Counted from the stretch's first letter, positions 8,459 to 17,414 are shown. The stretch: 64,000 nucleotides of DNA from GCA-001856825 sp049965815 (GCA_049965815.1 JBMFVV010000006.1:5228-69227); one strand, 5' to 3'. Notes: generated by a model not told the origin, from the letters alone. Numbers and translations are program-made.

Positions 8459-9778
8459 ATGACCCAGAATGTTTTGATCATGGGTGCTGCAGGACGTGAT
8501 TTCCACAATTTTAACACGTACTTCAGGGACAAGAAGGAATACAACGTTGTTGGATTTACGGCTACACAGATACCAAATATAGAAGGTAGAACATACCCAA
8601 AGGAACTCGCAGGGAAACTCTATCCCAAAGGGATACCAATCTATCCAGAATCTGAACTGACGGACCTGATTAATGAGAAGAAAGTTGACCTAGTGGTTTT
8701 TTCATATTCAGATGTTCCACATGAATATGTAATGCACAAAGCGTCGGAAGTGCTAGCAGCAGGGGCAAATTATATGCTCCTTGGACCGAGGGATACCCAG
8801 ATAAAGAGCAAGAAACCACTTATATCAGTGTGCGCAGTGAGGACAGGTTCCGGAAAATCACAGACCACAAGAAGAGTGGAAGACATACTCATAGGAATGG
8901 GAAAGAAAGTCGTGGCAATCAGGCATCCGATGCCTTACGGTAACCTTCTTGAACAGAAAGTACAAAGATTCGCAACGATGGATGACCTAGACAAACAGAA
9001 GTGCACGATAGAGGAGAGGGAGGAATACGAACCCCACATAAAGAGGAATGTCATCATTTATGCGGGAGTGGATTATGAAGCAATTCTTCGGCAGGCAGAG
9101 AAGGAAGGCGATATTGTGCTCTGGGATGGGGGAAACAATGATTTCTCATTCTACAAGAGTGACTTGCAGATCGTAGTTGCCGATCCGCATAGGGCAGGAA
9201 ATGAGATTAAGTACCATCCAGGGGAAGTAAACCTCAGGTCTGCTGATGTTATAGTGATAAATAAGGAGGAAACTGCGAGTCTAGAAAATATAAACATCGT
9301 TAGGAACAACATAAGGCAATTTAATCCCAAAGCGATAGTCGTGGACGGAGCATCCCCATTCTTTAGTGCAGACTCGGAAAAGGTGAAGGGAAAGAAGGTG
9401 CTCGCCATAGAAGATGGCCCCACACTCACTCATGGAGAGATGAGCTATGGTGCCGCCGTCCTGTTCTCTATAAAATACGGAGCTTCAGAGCTCGTGGACG
9501 CAAAGGAATATGCTAAGGGAACGATCAAGGGAGTTTATGAAAAGTACAAGCAAATACACAACTATCTCCCTGCCATGGGTTATTCTCCAAAGCAGGTAAA
9601 GGATCTGGAAGCGACAATAAACGCAACGCCTGCAGATGTGGTCGTATCAGGAACGCCAATAGACCTGACGAAAGTTGTGAAGATAAACAAGCCACTAATA
9701 AATGTGAAGTACGAGCTTCAGGAAATTGGGAAACCAGATCTTACGGACATACTTGCGAAATTTGTCAAGACACACTAG
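8459..9778 (+). CDS. Cyclic 2,3-diphosphoglycerate synthetase-like P-loop protein
   Basis: 439-aa protein. An N-terminal Rossmann-like part starts VLIMGAAGRDFHNFN, and a P-loop segment AVRTGSGKSQTTRRV sits about residue 130-145. Later motifs include RHPMPYGNLLEQ and DGGNNDFSFY. This pattern is that of the cPGS family, which cyclises 2,3-diphosphoglycerate in some thermophilic methanogens. In non-methanogens the activity is unproven. The ATG at 8459 is chosen because an AAAAATAAAT element lies about 30 nt upstream. A TTG at 8405 would overlap that promoter. A T8 run just after the stop may end transcription. Confidence 0.8.
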   Translation: MTQNVLIMGAAGRDFHNFNTYFRDKKEYNVVGFTATQIPNIEGRTYPKELAGKLYPKGIPIYPESELTDLINEKKVDLVVFSYSDVPHEYVMHKASEVLAAGANYMLLGPRDTQIKSKKPLISVCAVRTGSGKSQTTRRVEDILIGMGKKVVAIRHPMPYGNLLEQKVQRFATMDDLDKQKCTIEEREEYEPHIKRNVIIYAGVDYEAILRQAEKEGDIVLWDGGNNDFSFYKSDLQIVVADPHRAGNEIKYHPGEVNLRSADVIVINKEETASLENINIVRNNIRQFNPKAIVVDGASPFFSADSEKVKGKKVLAIEDGPTLTHGEMSYGAAVLFSIKYGASELVDAKEYAKGTIKGVYEKYKQIHNYLPAMGYSPKQVKDLEATINATPADVVVSGTPIDLTKVVKINKPLINVKYELQEIGKPDLTDILAKFVKTH

Positions 9779-10016
9779 AAGAGCCGGATTCTATTTTTTT
9801 TATTAATTCTTCTTTACTTCCTTCCCATTCCACTTCTATTTTTTTAACGGTTTTCCAAGGAATTTTCGGGTATTTCGCATCCGTAACGCTGTAGCTCAGG
9901 TTCATAGAATTGATGATTTCCATGAGCCTGAGGGTTTGAAAATTTTTCTTTACCCTTCTACCCAGCTTCCTCGGCACTGCAGTATCAAAATAAGTTTCCC
10001 AGAGAATTCGCTTCAT
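9765..10016 (-). CDS. srp19: Signal recognition particle 19 kDa protein
   Basis: 83-aa basic protein. It has the SRP19 pattern: an ILWETYFDTAVPRKLGRRV start (family: W..Y.D......GR.V) and a C-terminal VEWEGSKEELIKKIE (family: V.W.GSKEELL). SRP19 binds helices 6 and 8 of SRP RNA and promotes SRP54 assembly for co-translational targeting. The matching SRP RNA gene is at 24873-25177. It overlaps the upstream S8e gene by ATGA and the convergent cPGS-like gene by 14 nt. Confidence 0.85.
   Translation of the reverse strand: MKRILWETYFDTAVPRKLGRRVKKNFQTLRLMEIINSMNLSYSVTDAKYPKIPWKTVKKIEVEWEGSKEELIKKIESGSSSVS
9791..9801 (+). terminator. Poly-U terminator after the cPGS-like gene
   Basis: CTATTTTTTTT lies about 13 nt after the TAG stop at 9776-9778. 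It sits inside the 3' end of the convergent srp19 gene. No hairpin is needed for U-tract termination in archaea. Confidence 0.4.
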
Positions 10017-10396
10017 TTCTTTATTAAAACGGCGTTAATTCTTCCGTTTTGTCCAGGTCTGGACGTTACCCTTGCATTGCCAAGTTCTGTAACGACAATG
10101 GCCCCCTTTGTGATTATGTTCCTTTGAGCGAAATGTGGATCGGCTATGTTTTCTAAAACATTTATTATTTTGACCTTCTTGGTTACCCTGTCCTTTGGGT
10201 CTGTAACATTTGCCTCGTTACCTCTCAATAGTGCAGTTTTGGTATTTCCCCCCATTCCTCTCACTTGCTTTCTCTTTACATTTCCAAGTACGGTGAGTGT
10301 TGGCTCGTTTCCAAGCTCGAATCTCTTCTTGTGCCTGTTCGATCTGAGTTTGCCACCACTTATCTTAGCATTAGCTCTTCCGTGATATATGGCCAT
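10013..10396 (-). CDS. rps8e: 30S ribosomal protein S8e
   Basis: 127-aa archaeal/eukaryal ribosomal protein. Its recognisable N-terminus is SGGKLRSNRHKKRFELG, followed by VRGMGGNTKTALLRGNEANV and a C-terminal GAIVVTELGNARVTSRPGQ. Size and charge fit S8e (about 125-130 aa). It is first in an S8e-SRP19 operon, with the srp19 start overlapping its stop by four bases. Confidence 0.94.
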   Translation of the reverse strand: MAIYHGRANAKISGGKLRSNRHKKRFELGNEPTLTVLGNVKRKQVRGMGGNTKTALLRGNEANVTDPKDRVTKKVKIINVLENIADPHFAQRNIITKGAIVVTELGNARVTSRPGQNGRINAVLIKK

Positions 10397-10499
10397 GTGA
10401 AAAGGCTATGAATAAAAGGTAGTTAAACCTTTCACATCTCGTCTTTCTAGGGAAAGTGCAGTCCAGATGTTCATTATTCTTGATCAAATAACTCTTTAT

Positions 10500-11651
10500 C
10501 TACCTCTCGTTCAACGGTACATACTTCAGGTCCAGCTGGCCAACGTACCACTCGACAGGTCTCACCAGTTTGTTGTTGTGCCAGTACTCAACTATGTGAG
10601 ATCCCCATCCTGCCATTCTGGAAGCAACGAATATGGGTGTGAACATCTGTCCCTCTATGCCCAGTACCCTGTACAACGGACCAGCAAAGAAATCTATGTT
10701 GGGCCATATCCCCTTTGTCTTCCCCAGCTTGTCTATCATGAGTTTCTCAGCCCTGAGTGCAATCTGCAAGAGTCTCCTCACTTCATCTGATGGTTCCTTT
10801 GTCAGGCTCTCCTCAAGGTAGCTTCTCACAAGCTTTGCCCTCGGATCGTACGTCTTGTAAACCCTGTGACCGAACCCCATTATCCTCTGCTTCCCCTCCA
10901 GTGCCTCCTCTATGTAATTCTCAGTGTTATCTGGATTGCCTATTGCATTCATCATGCTCAGTGCAGCCTCATCCGCACCACCATGGAGTGGACCCTTCAG
11001 TGTACCTATGCCTGAAGTGGTTGCAGCATACACATCTGCAAGTGTGGATGCAGTCACAAGCACAGAGAATGTGGATGCATTTGTGCTGTGTTCTGCATGC
11101 AGTATGAACATCAGAGCTATCAGTTTGCTCTCAAACTTTGTTGGTTTCTTCCCTGTGAGCATGTAGAGGAAATTGGCAGGAATGCTGAGGGAATCATCTG
11201 GCGGAATATACTCCTTTTTCTCTCGGAACCTCCCTGTTGCAGCTGCAATGGATGGAAGTTTTGCGATAAGCGTAATGACCTTGTCTAAAGTGGCTGAGTT
11301 CTCTTGGTTGTTGGGGTCACTATCGTACATGATTAGCATAGAGGTTGCAGTTCTCATTACGTCCATCGGATGAGAACGAGGTGCCATTACTCTTATAAGG
11401 TCCTTTACCTCAGCAGGTAGGTCTCTCCTGTTTCTGAGCTTCCTTGAAAATTCCTCAAATTCGACTTTTGATGGAAGTTTTCCGTTAAGTAGAAGATAAC
11501 AGACTTCTTCATAATTTGATTTTTCTGCAAGGTCTTCTATAGAATACCCCCTGTACCACAACCTGCCGTTCTGTCCATCTACTTTGGAAATTGCGCTCTC
11601 GTCTACATAAACCCCCTCCAATCCATAGTTGATTGCTGGTTTTTCTGTCAC
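10500..11651 (-). CDS. gltA: Citrate synthase
   Basis: 383-aa citrate synthase condensing acetyl-CoA and oxaloacetate. It has the YRGYSIEDLAE N-terminal segment, catalytic His in GPLHGGADEAA, catalytic His in IMGFGHRVYKTYDPRA, and catalytic Asp in NIDFFAGPLY. It matches the short archaeal/Gram-positive type. The gene is monocistronic, with its own AT-rich upstream region at about 11660-11700. The nearest other TCA-cycle gene in the window, isocitrate dehydrogenase at 1-458, is a pseudogene. Confidence 0.96.
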   Translation of the reverse strand: MTEKPAINYGLEGVYVDESAISKVDGQNGRLWYRGYSIEDLAEKSNYEEVCYLLLNGKLPSKVEFEEFSRKLRNRRDLPAEVKDLIRVMAPRSHPMDVMRTATSMLIMYDSDPNNQENSATLDKVITLIAKLPSIAAATGRFREKKEYIPPDDSLSIPANFLYMLTGKKPTKFESKLIALMFILHAEHSTNASTFSVLVTASTLADVYAATTSGIGTLKGPLHGGADEAALSMMNAIGNPDNTENYIEEALEGKQRIMGFGHRVYKTYDPRAKLVRSYLEESLTKEPSDEVRRLLQIALRAEKLMIDKLGKTKGIWPNIDFFAGPLYRVLGIEGQMFTPIFVASRMAGWGSHIVEYWHNNKLVRPVEWYVGQLDLKYVPLNER

Positions 11652-11754
11652 ATTTATCGATTAAGATTATTGGTCTTAAATACTTAATACTAGCCTAATC
11701 TTTTTAAGTAAATGAGTGAAGAAAGCCTTATTTCTCCATTATAGATGCATAAGC

Positions 11755-13011
11755 ATGAAGATTGCACTGCTCTTGGTGCTATTCCTAGCCCTGCTGATAC
11801 TGTTTTCGGTTCCAGCTGGCAATGCAGATAATCATTCACTGGTAATAATAAATTTCACTTATCAAGTCGATCCTGGAGCTCAGGATTATTTCCAGTCGGT
11901 CCTATCTTATGCAGAATCACACGGCGATCCTGTGATAATTGTAATGAACACTCCCGGAGGCTATTTAACTAACGGCTTCGCCATAGTGAATTACACGATT
12001 GCAGCCGAGAAATCCATAACTGTCACCACATACGTACCCTCAGGAAATATGGCAGCCTCCGCGGGATCGTACATAGCACTGGCCTCAAACTATGTTTACA
12101 TGGGAAACGCTAGTTTCATTGGGCCATCGACTCCTTACATAATAGGTGGGACATCACTGGAGCAACAGCATGTCACAAATGCGTCTCTGGCATTTATGGA
12201 ATCCCTGGCAGAAGTGCATGGATGGAACCAGTCAGCCGTTAAGCAGATGGTGGAATATAATGTTGCATATACCGCCCAGAATGCATCAAGAATCGGGCTC
12301 ATTACTGGCGTCTCTGACAGTCTTTCAGCCGTCATTCAAAAACTCGGTTATCAGGGGCTACCACAGATTCAATTCTATGAGAACACAGTGGAGCAACTGG
12401 AATCGTTCCTTTCAAATTCTACTGTTGCTGACTTCCTCATTCTGATTGGTGCAGTCGCAATCCTTCTTGACATATTCCACGGTTCCATCGTACTGAGTGT
12501 CGCGGGTATAGTTGCAATAGCACTCGGATTCTGGGGGGTGACGCTGATCAGTTTTCAGCCAATTGCTATCCTGCTGATGGTTATGGGAATTGCACTGATA
12601 TTCCTGGAGATTAAGCTGGGCCATGGGCTTGCAATGGTAGGGGGGGTGGTTTTAGTCGTCGCGGGTGGGCTTATACTGATGGTGGGGGTGAGTTACTCCT
12701 CAAACGTGCCTATTCTTGGGAGCACAAATTATGCATTGATTGCACTCGAAGCAACTGTCCTTCCGATCGGAGCCCTGTATCTAATTGGCTTAAGAAAGGC
12801 AGTCATGGGTAAACCTTCGAAGGTAGGTCCAGAAACAATAATTGGAAAGAAAGGGAAGGCAGTAACAGACATAAAGCCACAGGAGAAGGGTGTCGTAAAT
12901 GTACAATCGGAGGAATGGACCGCAACTTCTGCAGAAGCAATAAGTGCTGGTGATCAGATTATCGTGCTAAGCTATAGCGAGGGAGTCGTGACCGTCAAGA
13001 AATCTTCTTGA
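11755..13011 (+). CDS. nfeD: NfeD family membrane-bound serine protease (ClpP-class), long form
   Basis: 418-aa membrane protein. A signal peptide (residues about 1-20, KIALLLVLFLALLILFS) precedes a ClpP-like protease domain with NTPGGYLTNG and the nucleophile region GNMAASAGSYIALASN (catalytic Ser). Four or five transmembrane helices follow (about 225-355), then a C-terminal OB-fold (KGKAVTDIKPQEKGVVNVQ). Long NfeD proteins cleave C-terminal hydrophobic parts of partner stomatins, and a stomatin gene lies 400 nt downstream on the other strand. The ATG at 11755 is chosen because it opens the signal peptide. A GTG at 11716 would add 13 polar residues. Confidence 0.9.
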   Translation: MKIALLLVLFLALLILFSVPAGNADNHSLVIINFTYQVDPGAQDYFQSVLSYAESHGDPVIIVMNTPGGYLTNGFAIVNYTIAAEKSITVTTYVPSGNMAASAGSYIALASNYVYMGNASFIGPSTPYIIGGTSLEQQHVTNASLAFMESLAEVHGWNQSAVKQMVEYNVAYTAQNASRIGLITGVSDSLSAVIQKLGYQGLPQIQFYENTVEQLESFLSNSTVADFLILIGAVAILLDIFHGSIVLSVAGIVAIALGFWGVTLISFQPIAILLMVMGIALIFLEIKLGHGLAMVGGVVLVVAGGLILMVGVSYSSNVPILGSTNYALIALEATVLPIGALYLIGLRKAVMGKPSKVGPETIIGKKGKAVTDIKPQEKGVVNVQSEEWTATSAEAISAGDQIIVLSYSEGVVTVKKSS

Positions 13012-13411
13012 CCCTGAGCGTTGCACTTTCTTCCTGCACTCCAATCACTGTGACCTGCTCGTTATCGTGCGTCTCTGTATCACAAATAAAGCTCCAGTCT
13101 TCGCTCATTACAACTACAGTCCCGAGCTCATTTGCTGGGACGCCCTTCAGTACTCTTCCCGTTTGTCCCACCAAGGCTTCAGGATGAAAATACTTCTTTG
13201 TAATCCTTTTCGAAATGGTGATGGAGAAACCAACGAATAGTAATAGGGCAATCACAAAAAATACAATAGAGAAAGCGAGGAGAAAGCTGTTGTCCATCCC
13301 CGTGACCAGATATTCAACCAGAAGATAAATAGCAAAAATAAGAAGGATAGCAAGGGGGACAACAGCCCTATAGCCATACTTCACGGTAAACTGACTGGGT
13401 TGTTTCGGCAT
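12995..13411 (-). CDS. Short NfeD-like membrane protein with OB-fold
   Basis: 138 aa. Two transmembrane helices (about residues 15-32 and 41-65) are followed by a soluble C-terminal domain: ALVGQTGRVLKGVPANELGTVVV...WSF...GEQVTVIGVQ-like in pattern, with a WSF/VTVIGVQ core. This is the NfeD C-terminal OB-fold type seen next to stomatins. It follows the stomatin gene by 8 nt on the same strand, so the two probably form an operon. Its 3' end overlaps the convergent long nfeD gene by 17 nt. Confidence 0.75.
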   Translation of the reverse strand: MPKQPSQFTVKYGYRAVVPLAILLIFAIYLLVEYLVTGMDNSFLLAFSIVFFVIALLLFVGFSITISKRITKKYFHPEALVGQTGRVLKGVPANELGTVVVMSEDWSFICDTETHDNEQVTVIGVQEESATLRVKKIS

Positions 13412-13419
13412 CTTTGTTC

Positions 13420-14352
13420 TTACTCTTTCTTGTTACTCGTTGTTGTTGCCGACGATGCTGCCCTCAGTGTTTCGGTGAACGGCCTGAACATCTCGGTAAA
13501 TTCCATAGGTATGATGTACTTAGTGGAATTGCTGGATCCAAGTCCCTTCATCATGTCGAGATATTGAAGTGCCATAGTTTTCTGGTCTATCTCCTTGGCT
13601 GCGTTGAATATCGTCGTTAGGGCCATTGCATAACCCTCTGCCCTTAGAATTGCTGATTGCCTATCTCCTTCTGCCCTAAGTATGTTAGATTGCTTATCTC
13701 CTTCAGCTACCGTGATGGTCGCCTGCTTCTTTCCCTCTGCTTCTGTGACGACCGCTCTCCTTGATCTTTCAGCGCTCATCTGCATAATCATTGCATCGGA
13801 AACGTTCTTCGGAGGAAGTATTTCCCTGATTTCCACGTTTGTTACCTTGACGCCCCATCTTGTTGTAACCTCATCCAGCTTTGTCCTCAGAATTGCGTTT
13901 ATATTCTCCCTCTTTGAGAGAACTTCATCCAGGATTATGTCTCCTACTACGGCCCTAAGAGTCGTAGTTGCAATACCCATTGCAGCTCCCTCAAAATTCT
14001 GTACCTGTATCACGGAATCAGAAGCACTAATGACTTTGAAGTAGATGATGAAATCAACGTCCACAGGCGCATTATCTTTAGTTATGCAAGTCTGGTGTGG
14101 AATTGTAAGGAATCTTTCCCTGAGATCAACCCTGACTGGGACATCTATTATTGGATAAATGAACACCACTCCTGGCCCTTTCTGTGCAAGTGCCCTACCA
14201 AATCTGAAGACTACAATCCTTTGGTATTCTCTAACTATCTTTATCGAGTAGAAGAGAAATGCCAGTATTATTATGGCAACCAGTGCAATGAGGGCGTCTT
14301 CGCCAACATTAGTAGTGATTGCTAACGCAGTTGCCGTATATGGGAACATCAT
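13420..14352 (-). CDS. Stomatin / SPFH-domain protein
   Basis: 310-aa membrane-anchored SPFH protein. One N-terminal transmembrane helix (about residues 20-40) leads into REYQRIVVFRFGRALAQKGPG, RVDLRERFLTIPHQTCITKDN and TTTLRAVVGDIILDEVLSKRE. These are hallmark slipin/stomatin strings. A coiled-coil EGKKQATITVAEGDKQSNI-type segment follows, with AEG repeats. Stomatins scaffold membrane microdomains and are substrates of NfeD proteases, which fits the neighbours. An ATTAATATAAA element about 26 nt before the ATG suggests a leaderless transcript. Confidence 0.93.
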   Translation of the reverse strand: MMFPYTATALAITTNVGEDALIALVAIIILAFLFYSIKIVREYQRIVVFRFGRALAQKGPGVVFIYPIIDVPVRVDLRERFLTIPHQTCITKDNAPVDVDFIIYFKVISASDSVIQVQNFEGAAMGIATTTLRAVVGDIILDEVLSKRENINAILRTKLDEVTTRWGVKVTNVEIREILPPKNVSDAMIMQMSAERSRRAVVTEAEGKKQATITVAEGDKQSNILRAEGDRQSAILRAEGYAMALTTIFNAAKEIDQKTMALQYLDMMKGLGSSNSTKYIIPMEFTEMFRPFTETLRAASSATTTSNKKE

Positions 14353-14523
14353 ACAAGTCCATCATAAGTTTATATTAATGTTTTGTGAGCAATACGTATA
14401 TGGAAGGTAAATTCCCTAACCGTAGATTCGGTTTATAAGAGAGGTTAATGCCCAATTCAAAATCCATCTTCTTTTAGGCTTCTAAGGTCAAAAATTATTA
14501 ATATCATCTTTTTCTGTCAAAAT

Positions 14524-14952
14524 ATGGCCAAGGTTGACTATAATCCTAAACCTATTGATGACAATTTCTTCGATAAGCCGGATGAATATCCCATCACCGG
14601 AAATCACGCAGGTCACGAGGTCAGAGCTGAGGGAAAAGTGAGAATGGATAAGGACGGAAAGCCATATCCAACGAAACTTGGTATTCATGGAACCAATGTG
14701 GCAGTAGACTGGGAGACCTGCATAGCAGACGGATCGTGCATGGACGTATGTCCAGTCAACGTCTACGAGTGGTTCCTCAATCCAGGGAACAAGGGTACCG
14801 GCAACGATAAGAAGATTGCAGAGGGAACTGAAGAATGGAAAAAGTATAGGACAGACAAATGTGATCCTATTAGGGAGTCGGACTGCATATTCTGCAATGC
14901 TTGTGTAACTGCTTGCCCGACAGGTGCAATTTCAGTCGCAATGAGAAAGTAG
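14524..14952 (+). CDS. zfx: Zinc-containing ferredoxin
   Basis: 142-aa ferredoxin. A long N-terminal extension rich in His/Asp (NHAGHEVRAEGKV, likely zinc ligands) precedes two cluster-binding regions: CIADGSCMDVCPVNVY and CDPIRESDCIFCNACVTACP. The layout matches the zinc ferredoxins of Sulfolobus and Thermoplasma. These are electron acceptors for pyruvate and other 2-oxoacid ferredoxin oxidoreductases. An AAAATTATTAAT element about 30 nt upstream suggests a leaderless message. A U-rich tract follows the gene. Confidence 0.95.
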   Translation: MAKVDYNPKPIDDNFFDKPDEYPITGNHAGHEVRAEGKVRMDKDGKPYPTKLGIHGTNVAVDWETCIADGSCMDVCPVNVYEWFLNPGNKGTGNDKKIAEGTEEWKKYRTDKCDPIRESDCIFCNACVTACPTGAISVAMRK

Positions 14953-14989
14953 TCCTATCTATTCTTTCTCAGAATTCAGACCAATTTCA

Positions 14990-15004
14990 CTTTTGTTTTT
15001 ATTT
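14990..15004 (+). terminator. U-rich terminator after zinc ferredoxin gene
   Basis: CTTTTGTTTTTATTT begins 38 nt after the zfx stop in a non-coding stretch, consistent with archaeal U-tract termination. Confidence 0.45.
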
Positions 15005-15071
15005 AATTCCCTTTCTTCTAATATCGACGTCCAAGTGAGGAAACAATTGCTCAGGAGCTTGTCATTATCTT

Positions 15072-15860
15072 TCATTGTAGATACTTCCTGAAAAAGGATG
15101 ATGCCCTTTCCCAAGCATCATCAGCCGCTTCCTTATTGTAAACTGATCCATCATTGTTCGCAAAGGCGTGATTCGTGTTTGGATAGAGCTTCAGTTCTAT
15201 CTGTTTCTTGAATTTCACGAAATGTGCAACTGCATCTGGGATTCCAGCGTTTATCCTGGGATCATCTCCAGCATACAATCCAAGCATTGGCCCCTTCATC
15301 TTAGAAATGTCGTCCAGATTCGGTGGATTTGCCCCATAGTAGACCACCGTAGCATCGAATGGAAGCTGAGTGGAGATACGAAAGGACAGCCCTCCTCCCA
15401 TGCAGAAACCTACAACTCCCATCTTCGATGGCTTGAAGTTTGCCTTTAAGTAGTCGTAGCCCATCGCAAGGTCCTTTATCATTCTCTCTTCAAGCTGCCC
15501 CCTCCCCATCATCAGTCTCGTTATCACGTTTTTCTGCTCGGGCGTGGCCCTTTCGAGCGTTGCATTTATTGAATCCATGTCCCCTCTTCTTTCAGCAGGT
15601 AATTCAAAGAAGAGCTTCATAGCCATCATGATGTTCTCTTGAGAGAATGTTTCATCCTCTCCCTTTCTCGAATAGAGGTGAGGGGCCAGTACCAGGTGAC
15701 CCTGAGATGAGAGCTTCCTTGAGTAATTTTTTATAAAGTTAGTCAAGCCCCATATCTCCTGAATTACTATGACTGCGCTCTTTGCATTTTTGTCTCCGAC
15801 GAGAAAGGCCTTAACGGTTGATCCATCAAATGATGGATAATAGATCATTTCTTCTTGCAT
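15072..15860 (-). CDS. Dienelactone hydrolase family protein
   Basis: 262-aa alpha/beta hydrolase of the dienelactone hydrolase family. VIQEIWGLTNFIKNYSRKLSSQG forms the first strand and oxyanion region. The nucleophile elbow is GFCMGGGLS (Cys in place of the usual Ser, as in this family). The acid Asp is in YAGDDPRI and the His in NTNHAFAN. The N-terminal half is interrupted by an insertion (about 80-125) relative to the minimal family. Natural substrate unknown; probably a cytosolic ester or lactone hydrolase. Confidence 0.88.
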   Translation of the reverse strand: MQEEMIYYPSFDGSTVKAFLVGDKNAKSAVIVIQEIWGLTNFIKNYSRKLSSQGHLVLAPHLYSRKGEDETFSQENIMMAMKLFFELPAERRGDMDSINATLERATPEQKNVITRLMMGRGQLEERMIKDLAMGYDYLKANFKPSKMGVVGFCMGGGLSFRISTQLPFDATVVYYGANPPNLDDISKMKGPMLGLYAGDDPRINAGIPDAVAHFVKFKKQIELKLYPNTNHAFANNDGSVYNKEAADDAWERASSFFRKYLQ

Positions 15861-15950
15861 AGAATGTCATCCAAAGACCAATTTAATACTTGCCAAGGCT
15901 TGAGGACTACAAAATTACAGAATATTTACTTTTGAAAGGATCGGTAACTG

Positions 15951-16418
15951 TTAGGTCGCATCATTAATCTTAGAGAAAGTTTCAAAACCTTTTTCAATTA
16001 TTTTCTTGACGTTGTCGAATGTCTCTAGGGAATATATTTCGTCCTGCTTGAACCATCTGCAGTCAGATGATTCGTCATTGGAACGAAATTCCATGTTTTC
16101 AGCTACGCCTATATAAATCATATCGAAGTGTTCGTGAGCTCCATCGGAGTAAGGCACAATCTCGTCCATTATCACAAGCGGTAGAGGGAGACTTTTTGCT
16201 CCCTGATCCGAAATGAGGAATCCATCGGTTGATAATATATGGAAGGTTGAGCTTGTTTCCTCCCTGGATTCCCTAATTGCACACTCCAGTGGGTTTTCAT
16301 CATTTTCCATGTGCCCTCCAGGGTATATCCATACTCCTAGCTTCCGGTGCTTGACTAGTAGAACCTTATCTCCATCTCTGTTCATTATCAACACGCCTGC
16401 GACAATGCATTTCTTCAA
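15951..16418 (-). CDS. Nudix hydrolase
   Basis: 155-aa protein. A full Nudix box runs from GGHMENDENP through REETSS (pattern Gx5Ex7REUxEExxU) about residues 34-57, preceded by VLLVKHRKLGVWIYPGG. Nudix enzymes hydrolyse nucleoside diphosphates linked to another moiety. The closest textbook type (ADP-ribose, diadenosine polyphosphate or oxidised nucleotides) cannot be decided from motifs. It stands alone, downstream of a tRNA gene on the same strand. Confidence 0.88.
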   Translation of the reverse strand: MKKCIVAGVLIMNRDGDKVLLVKHRKLGVWIYPGGHMENDENPLECAIRESREETSSTFHILSTDGFLISDQGAKSLPLPLVIMDEIVPYSDGAHEHFDMIYIGVAENMEFRSNDESSDCRWFKQDEIYSLETFDNVKKIIEKGFETFSKINDAT

Positions 16419-16497
16419 AATTACATCCGCTCCATCATTGGAACAGTAGAAAGTGTTTATATTTTATTCTCACGACTAGAAAATCGACATCAAAAAG

Positions 16498-16594
16498 CGC
16501 CGGGGGGGAGATTTGAACTCCCGATCTCTTGCGAGAACAAGCTTTCTGTAACTCTGTTCCAGGCTTGCGCCTTACCGGTCTGGGCCACCCCGGC
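16498..16594 (-). tRNA. tRNA-Ser (GGA anticodon) with 13-nt intron
   Basis: The minus strand folds as a class II tRNA. The acceptor GCCGGGG/CCCCGGC has 7 perfect pairs and the discriminator is G73. A GCC/GGC D-stem encloses a GG-containing loop. The anticodon stem is CAAGC/GCTTG, the long variable arm TCTC-GCAA-GAGA, and the T-arm GGGAG-TTCAAAT-CTCCC. Between the anticodon-stem halves lie 20 nt instead of 7. Placing the intron at the usual 37/38 position leaves loop CTGGAA-A with anticodon GGA and a 13-nt intron at 16544-16556. CCA is not encoded. Confidence 0.93.
16544..16556 (-). other. Predicted tRNA-Ser intron
   Basis: 13 nt between positions 37 and 38 of tRNA-Ser. Exon CTG (32-34) can pair with intron CAG, and bulge-like A-rich junctions flank both splice sites. 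This resembles a relaxed bulge-helix motif for the archaeal splicing endonuclease; the fourth central pair would be G/A. Confidence 0.7.
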
Positions 16595-16649
16595 AACACT
16601 CTACCTCAAATACACAAGGTTTATTATTATTTCCACATTTCCAACAACA

Positions 16650-17408
16650 ATGGATATTCTTGAGGGTACGACTGAAGTTCTTGACGTTTTCACAAAGGAG
16701 TTTGTTGGTAAGAAAGATGTCGTTGTAGGAATTTCAGGTGGTATAGACTCTACAATGGTTGCCTATATTCTCAGGAGAAACATAAGCAGGAAGAAGATTC
16801 ACCTTTATTCTCTTCCATTCGGGAAGGAAAGCAAGGACGTTAAGAAGGTGTCGGAATTCCTAGACCTACCATATGAGACCGTAGACCTCAGCGCCTCACT
16901 TGCACCTTTTAAAAAGATGATCAGCGACAACAAATTGTTGGGGAACGTTATGTCAAGGCTAAGGATGGTTTTCCTCTATTATAAGGCAAACGAACTTAGA
17001 GGACTGGTCGCGGGAACGTCTAATAAGAGCGAGCTTCTGACAGGGTACTTCACAAAATTTGGAGATGGGGGATCGGATTTTCAAATCCTGGGCGATCTTT
17101 ACAAAACCCAAGTTTACGAGATAGCAAGAAAGTTTGATTTCCCTGAGTGGCTGCTAAAAAAAGCTCCTAGTGCAGATCTATGGGAAGGCCAGACAGATGA
17201 AGGGGAGCTGGGAATTTCTTATGAAAAGCTTGACAGAATCCTCGAGTGTCTCGAGTATCTGAAGACGCATGAACAGTGCAGGGTGGGGTCTAGCCTTCAG
17301 GAAGTGAAAAGAATATACGCACTGGTAAAGAATAATGCACACAAGAGAAATACTTTCTACATTCCGAAAGTTGGCTTCAGATCAGTTGGTACAGACTGGC
17401 TCGAGTAA
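16650..17408 (+). CDS. nadE: NH3-dependent NAD+ synthetase
   Basis: 252-aa ATP-pyrophosphatase that amidates deamido-NAD, the last step of NAD synthesis. The PP-loop is GISGGIDSTMVAY (about residues 29-41). Further NadE motifs are AGTSNKSELLTGYFTKFGDGG and KAPSADLWEGQTDEGELG. There is no glutaminase domain, so free ammonia is the amide donor. An AT-rich element with TTTATTATTATTT at about 16620-16632 lies upstream of the ATG. Confidence 0.96.
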   Translation: MDILEGTTEVLDVFTKEFVGKKDVVVGISGGIDSTMVAYILRRNISRKKIHLYSLPFGKESKDVKKVSEFLDLPYETVDLSASLAPFKKMISDNKLLGNVMSRLRMVFLYYKANELRGLVAGTSNKSELLTGYFTKFGDGGSDFQILGDLYKTQVYEIARKFDFPEWLLKKAPSADLWEGQTDEGELGISYEKLDRILECLEYLKTHEQCRVGSSLQEVKRIYALVKNNAHKRNTFYIPKVGFRSVGTDWLE

Positions 17409-17414
17409 TCACCG

